From an uncultured Pseudomonadota bacterium (GTDB lineage: Bacteria; Pseudomonadota; Alphaproteobacteria; Rs-D84), in the NCBI GenBank assembly GCA_902795435.1, contig CADBLE010000004.1, forward strand, positions 9,365 through 71,600: DNA of 62,236 bases. Direction: 5' to 3'. Made by a program: the position numbers and the translations under genes. Numbering within the stretch: the first letter of the stretch is position 1; every line of letters begins with the position of its first letter. The notes under the pieces were generated by a model. That model was not told the origin of the DNA, did no database searches, and saw only the letters and a list, made by a program, of their open reading frames with translations. This document shows positions 62,042-62,236 of the stretch, piece by piece.

Positions 62042-62236
62042 ATGTTGAAACATTTATTATTGATTTCTTTATCTGTGTTGGTTGTCGCGTGCGATAATGT
62101 GAATGTTGAAAAATATTCTGAATCTATCCAAAAATGTTATAACGGTATTATTTATTCTGATGATAATTGTAATACCAGCAAAAGAAAAATTATCAAATAT
62201 TGCCAATGCACTGATGCGATGGAATCTAAAATAAAC
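62042..62236 (+). CDS. Lipoprotein, C-terminus outside window
   Basis: 65 codons visible from ATG 62042 (AAGGGAG upstream). Signal MLKHLLLISLSVLVVAC with lipid Cys at 17. The mature part has cysteines in CYNGI, DDNCN and YCQC, so C-x-C occurs here as in the small protein at 1088-1423. Truncated by the right edge. Confidence 0.65.
   Translation, partial: MLKHLLLISLSVLVVACDNVNVEKYSESIQKCYNGIIYSDDNCNTSKRKIIKYCQCTDAMESKIN

Overview
The window reads as one contiguous piece of an AT-rich, densely packed Gram-negative chromosome. The housekeeping genes point to Alphaproteobacteria: SecB, a Ros/MucR-type regulator, an AddB-type repair nuclease, YbeY next to (here fused with) Lnt, an endonuclease-type MutL, DUF721/DciA-like and MltA, and a J-domain family with an N-terminal Cys/His motif. 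The low GC, many small secreted or lipoprotein genes and InlB-like and tail-fibre-like repeat proteins suggest a host- or gut-associated uncultured lineage (for example the RF32/Rs-D84 type). That placement is inference; no rRNA is present to confirm it.

Layout. 1-1.6 kb: 5' part of a repeat-built secreted protein, and a small Cys-rich membrane protein. 1.6-7.5 kb: HlyIII, gltX, trmB, an unknown gene, and a compact four-gene plus-strand operon that includes an HNH-like protein and a SUKH-like protein. 7.4-11.2 kb: MucR-like regulator followed by a YbeY-Lnt fusion, divergent from rarA. 11.1-20.6 kb: one long minus-strand envelope/secretion run, yajC-secD-secF-S41 homologue-PAP2-ftsK-two predicted outer-membrane barrels. 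20.8-27 kb: unknown coiled protein, mutL/greA, lptG-like, 43-aa membrane peptide, xer recombinase, J-domain protein, GIY-YIG. 27-31.3 kb: secreted Cys-rich gene with a structured leader and hairpin-rich flank, then trxB, a 59-aa ORF and serS. 31.3-40 kb: typA followed by a six-gene surface-glycan cluster (GT61, RgpF-like, GT-A, Stealth, GT2, OCH1-like). 40-47.5 kb: recA, MFS, ruvC, DUF721, mltA, secB, yebC, ruvA, mnmE. 47.5-57.2 kb: three tandem acyl-CoA-ligase-like genes, xth, addB-like, engB, rsmI. 57.2-62.2 kb: LppC-like lipoprotein, tRNA-Gly and tRNA-Tyr, a hairpin-rich gap, and a run of small poorly known genes including three lipoproteins.

Together the genes cover envelope biogenesis (Sec translocon, Lnt, LptG, MltA, barrels, glycan transferases), recombination and repair (RecA, RuvA, RuvC, RarA, Xer, AddB, MutL, ExoIII) and translation (GltX, SerS, TrmB, RsmI, MnmE, EngB, TypA, YbeY, two tRNAs). 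The least ordinary items are the YbeY-Lnt fusion, an S41 homologue lacking both catalytic residues, the degenerate HNH/SUKH operon, the attenuator-like leader at 28.5-28.74 kb, the ligase triplication, the tRNA-Tyr with an acceptor mismatch and C8, and hairpin arrays at 27.0-27.3 and 59.1-59.5 kb.
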